From: an uncultured Lachnospiraceae bacterium
GTDB taxonomy: Bacteria > Bacillota > Clostridia > Lachnospirales > Lachnospiraceae
Length of the DNA: 5,272 nucleotides
Assembly (NCBI GenBank): GCA_902797705.1
Contig: CADBTX010000291.1
Location: 1-5,272 of the forward strand
Direction of reading: 5' to 3'
Shown here: positions 5,094 through 5,272 of the stretch, one piece after another
Position numbering within the stretch: the stretch's first letter is position 1
How the letters are laid out: every line of letters starts with the position of its first letter
Program-made: the position numbers and the translations under genes
The notes under the pieces: generated by a model
What the model saw: the letters and a program-made list of their open reading frames with translations, nothing else
Told to the model about the DNA's origin: nothing
Databases searched by the model: none

Positions 5094-5272
5094 TCATATT
5101 TCTATTATAGCCCGTGGTGACAAGGTATCTCCAAAGAAAGTGACTATTGCTGTCACCGGTGTGATAGCATTGATCCCTGCTACTCCCGGTGCTCCCACAA
5201 AAAATCCCGCGATTATGCTGTCGCTCAGCAGCATCAGGTACATTACAGCCTTTGTAAAGGTACCGGATATCA
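5094..5272 (-). pseudogene. MATE-family transporter remnant, N-terminal piece, partial at window edge
   Basis: The frame enters from outside the window and runs 58 codons to a TGA at 5094-5096. It reads AVMYLMLLSDSIIAGFFVG, then GVAGINAITPVTAIVTFFGD. This matches the first two membrane segments of MATE-type multidrug/Na+ or H+ antiporters, where a hydrophobic helix with an acidic residue is followed by a small-residue loop (V/A-A-I-N) and a second helix. Resemblance stops near residue 51 (TLS), after which the frame gives PRAIIEI and ends. Full MATE proteins have 12 helices and about 450 residues, and only about 95 bases remain before the regulator's upstream ATG (4999), so the rest of the gene is missing, not frameshifted. 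The start codon lies beyond the window. Assignment rests on recognition by eye of a short piece; another polytopic transporter is possible. Confidence 0.6.
5104..5109 (-). promoter_or_regulatory. TATAAT -10 box, candidate promoter of the regulator
   Basis: A perfect TATAAT on the minus strand, with only a weak -35 candidate (TTGGAG, 19 bases upstream) and no extended -10. Start would be near 5097, giving a leader of about 110 bases that holds both inverted repeats. It lies right at the point where the MATE resemblance ends, so it may have come with the regulator or arisen at the junction. Confidence 0.35.

Noticed and set aside
4217..5120. Plus-strand open frames opposite the LuxR-type regulator and its leader (4217-4498, 4502-4771, 4805-5050, 4938-5120).
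   Set aside because: No motifs, antisense to or overlapping a recognised gene and its structured leader.

Overview
The window reads as a stretch of a Clostridia chromosome, most likely Lachnospiraceae. This is inferred from protein style: an ammonium transporter fused to a PII domain, a short [4Fe-4S]-type PurF, a TM1586-like nitroreductase, clostridial glutathione-peroxidase wording, and GAGAGG/AGGAG ribosome binding sites. No rRNA, tRNA, CRISPR array, insertion sequence or phage gene was seen. Every gene I can support lies on the minus strand, so the window reads right to left.

In transcription order: (1) 5272-5094, an N-terminal piece of a MATE-type transporter that enters from outside the window and breaks off inside its second membrane segment. 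(2) 4984-4238, an intact regulator with a GAF-like sensor region and a LuxR-type helix-turn-helix, preceded by a leader with two inverted repeats. (3) 4037-2277, an ammonium channel carrying its own PII regulator as a C-terminal domain. It has a good promoter candidate at 4149-4177 and a hairpin plus U-rich tract at 4064-4102, between promoter and ribosome binding site, which looks like an attenuator. (4) 2226-832, purF, 50 bases behind the transporter and probably on the same transcript. (5) 750-511, the C-terminal half of a glutathione peroxidase that lost its catalytic half, just behind a near-consensus promoter (765-793). (6) 491-1, a nitroreductase-family protein cut by the window edge, probably expressed from that same promoter.

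The functional core is nitrogen handling. The transporter admits ammonium, which cells fix into glutamine. The fused PII domain should sense 2-oxoglutarate and ATP/ADP and gate the channel. PurF spends glutamine in the first committed step of purine synthesis. The LuxR-type regulator next to the transporter is a candidate controller, which is inference from position only. The two flanks each carry a gene remnant (MATE piece, peroxidase tail), so both edges of this block have been rearranged. The most notable items are the Amt-PII fusion lacking the usual modifiable tyrosine, the apparent attenuator in front of it, and the peroxidase remnant that kept a strong promoter. I found no convincing wholly new system.
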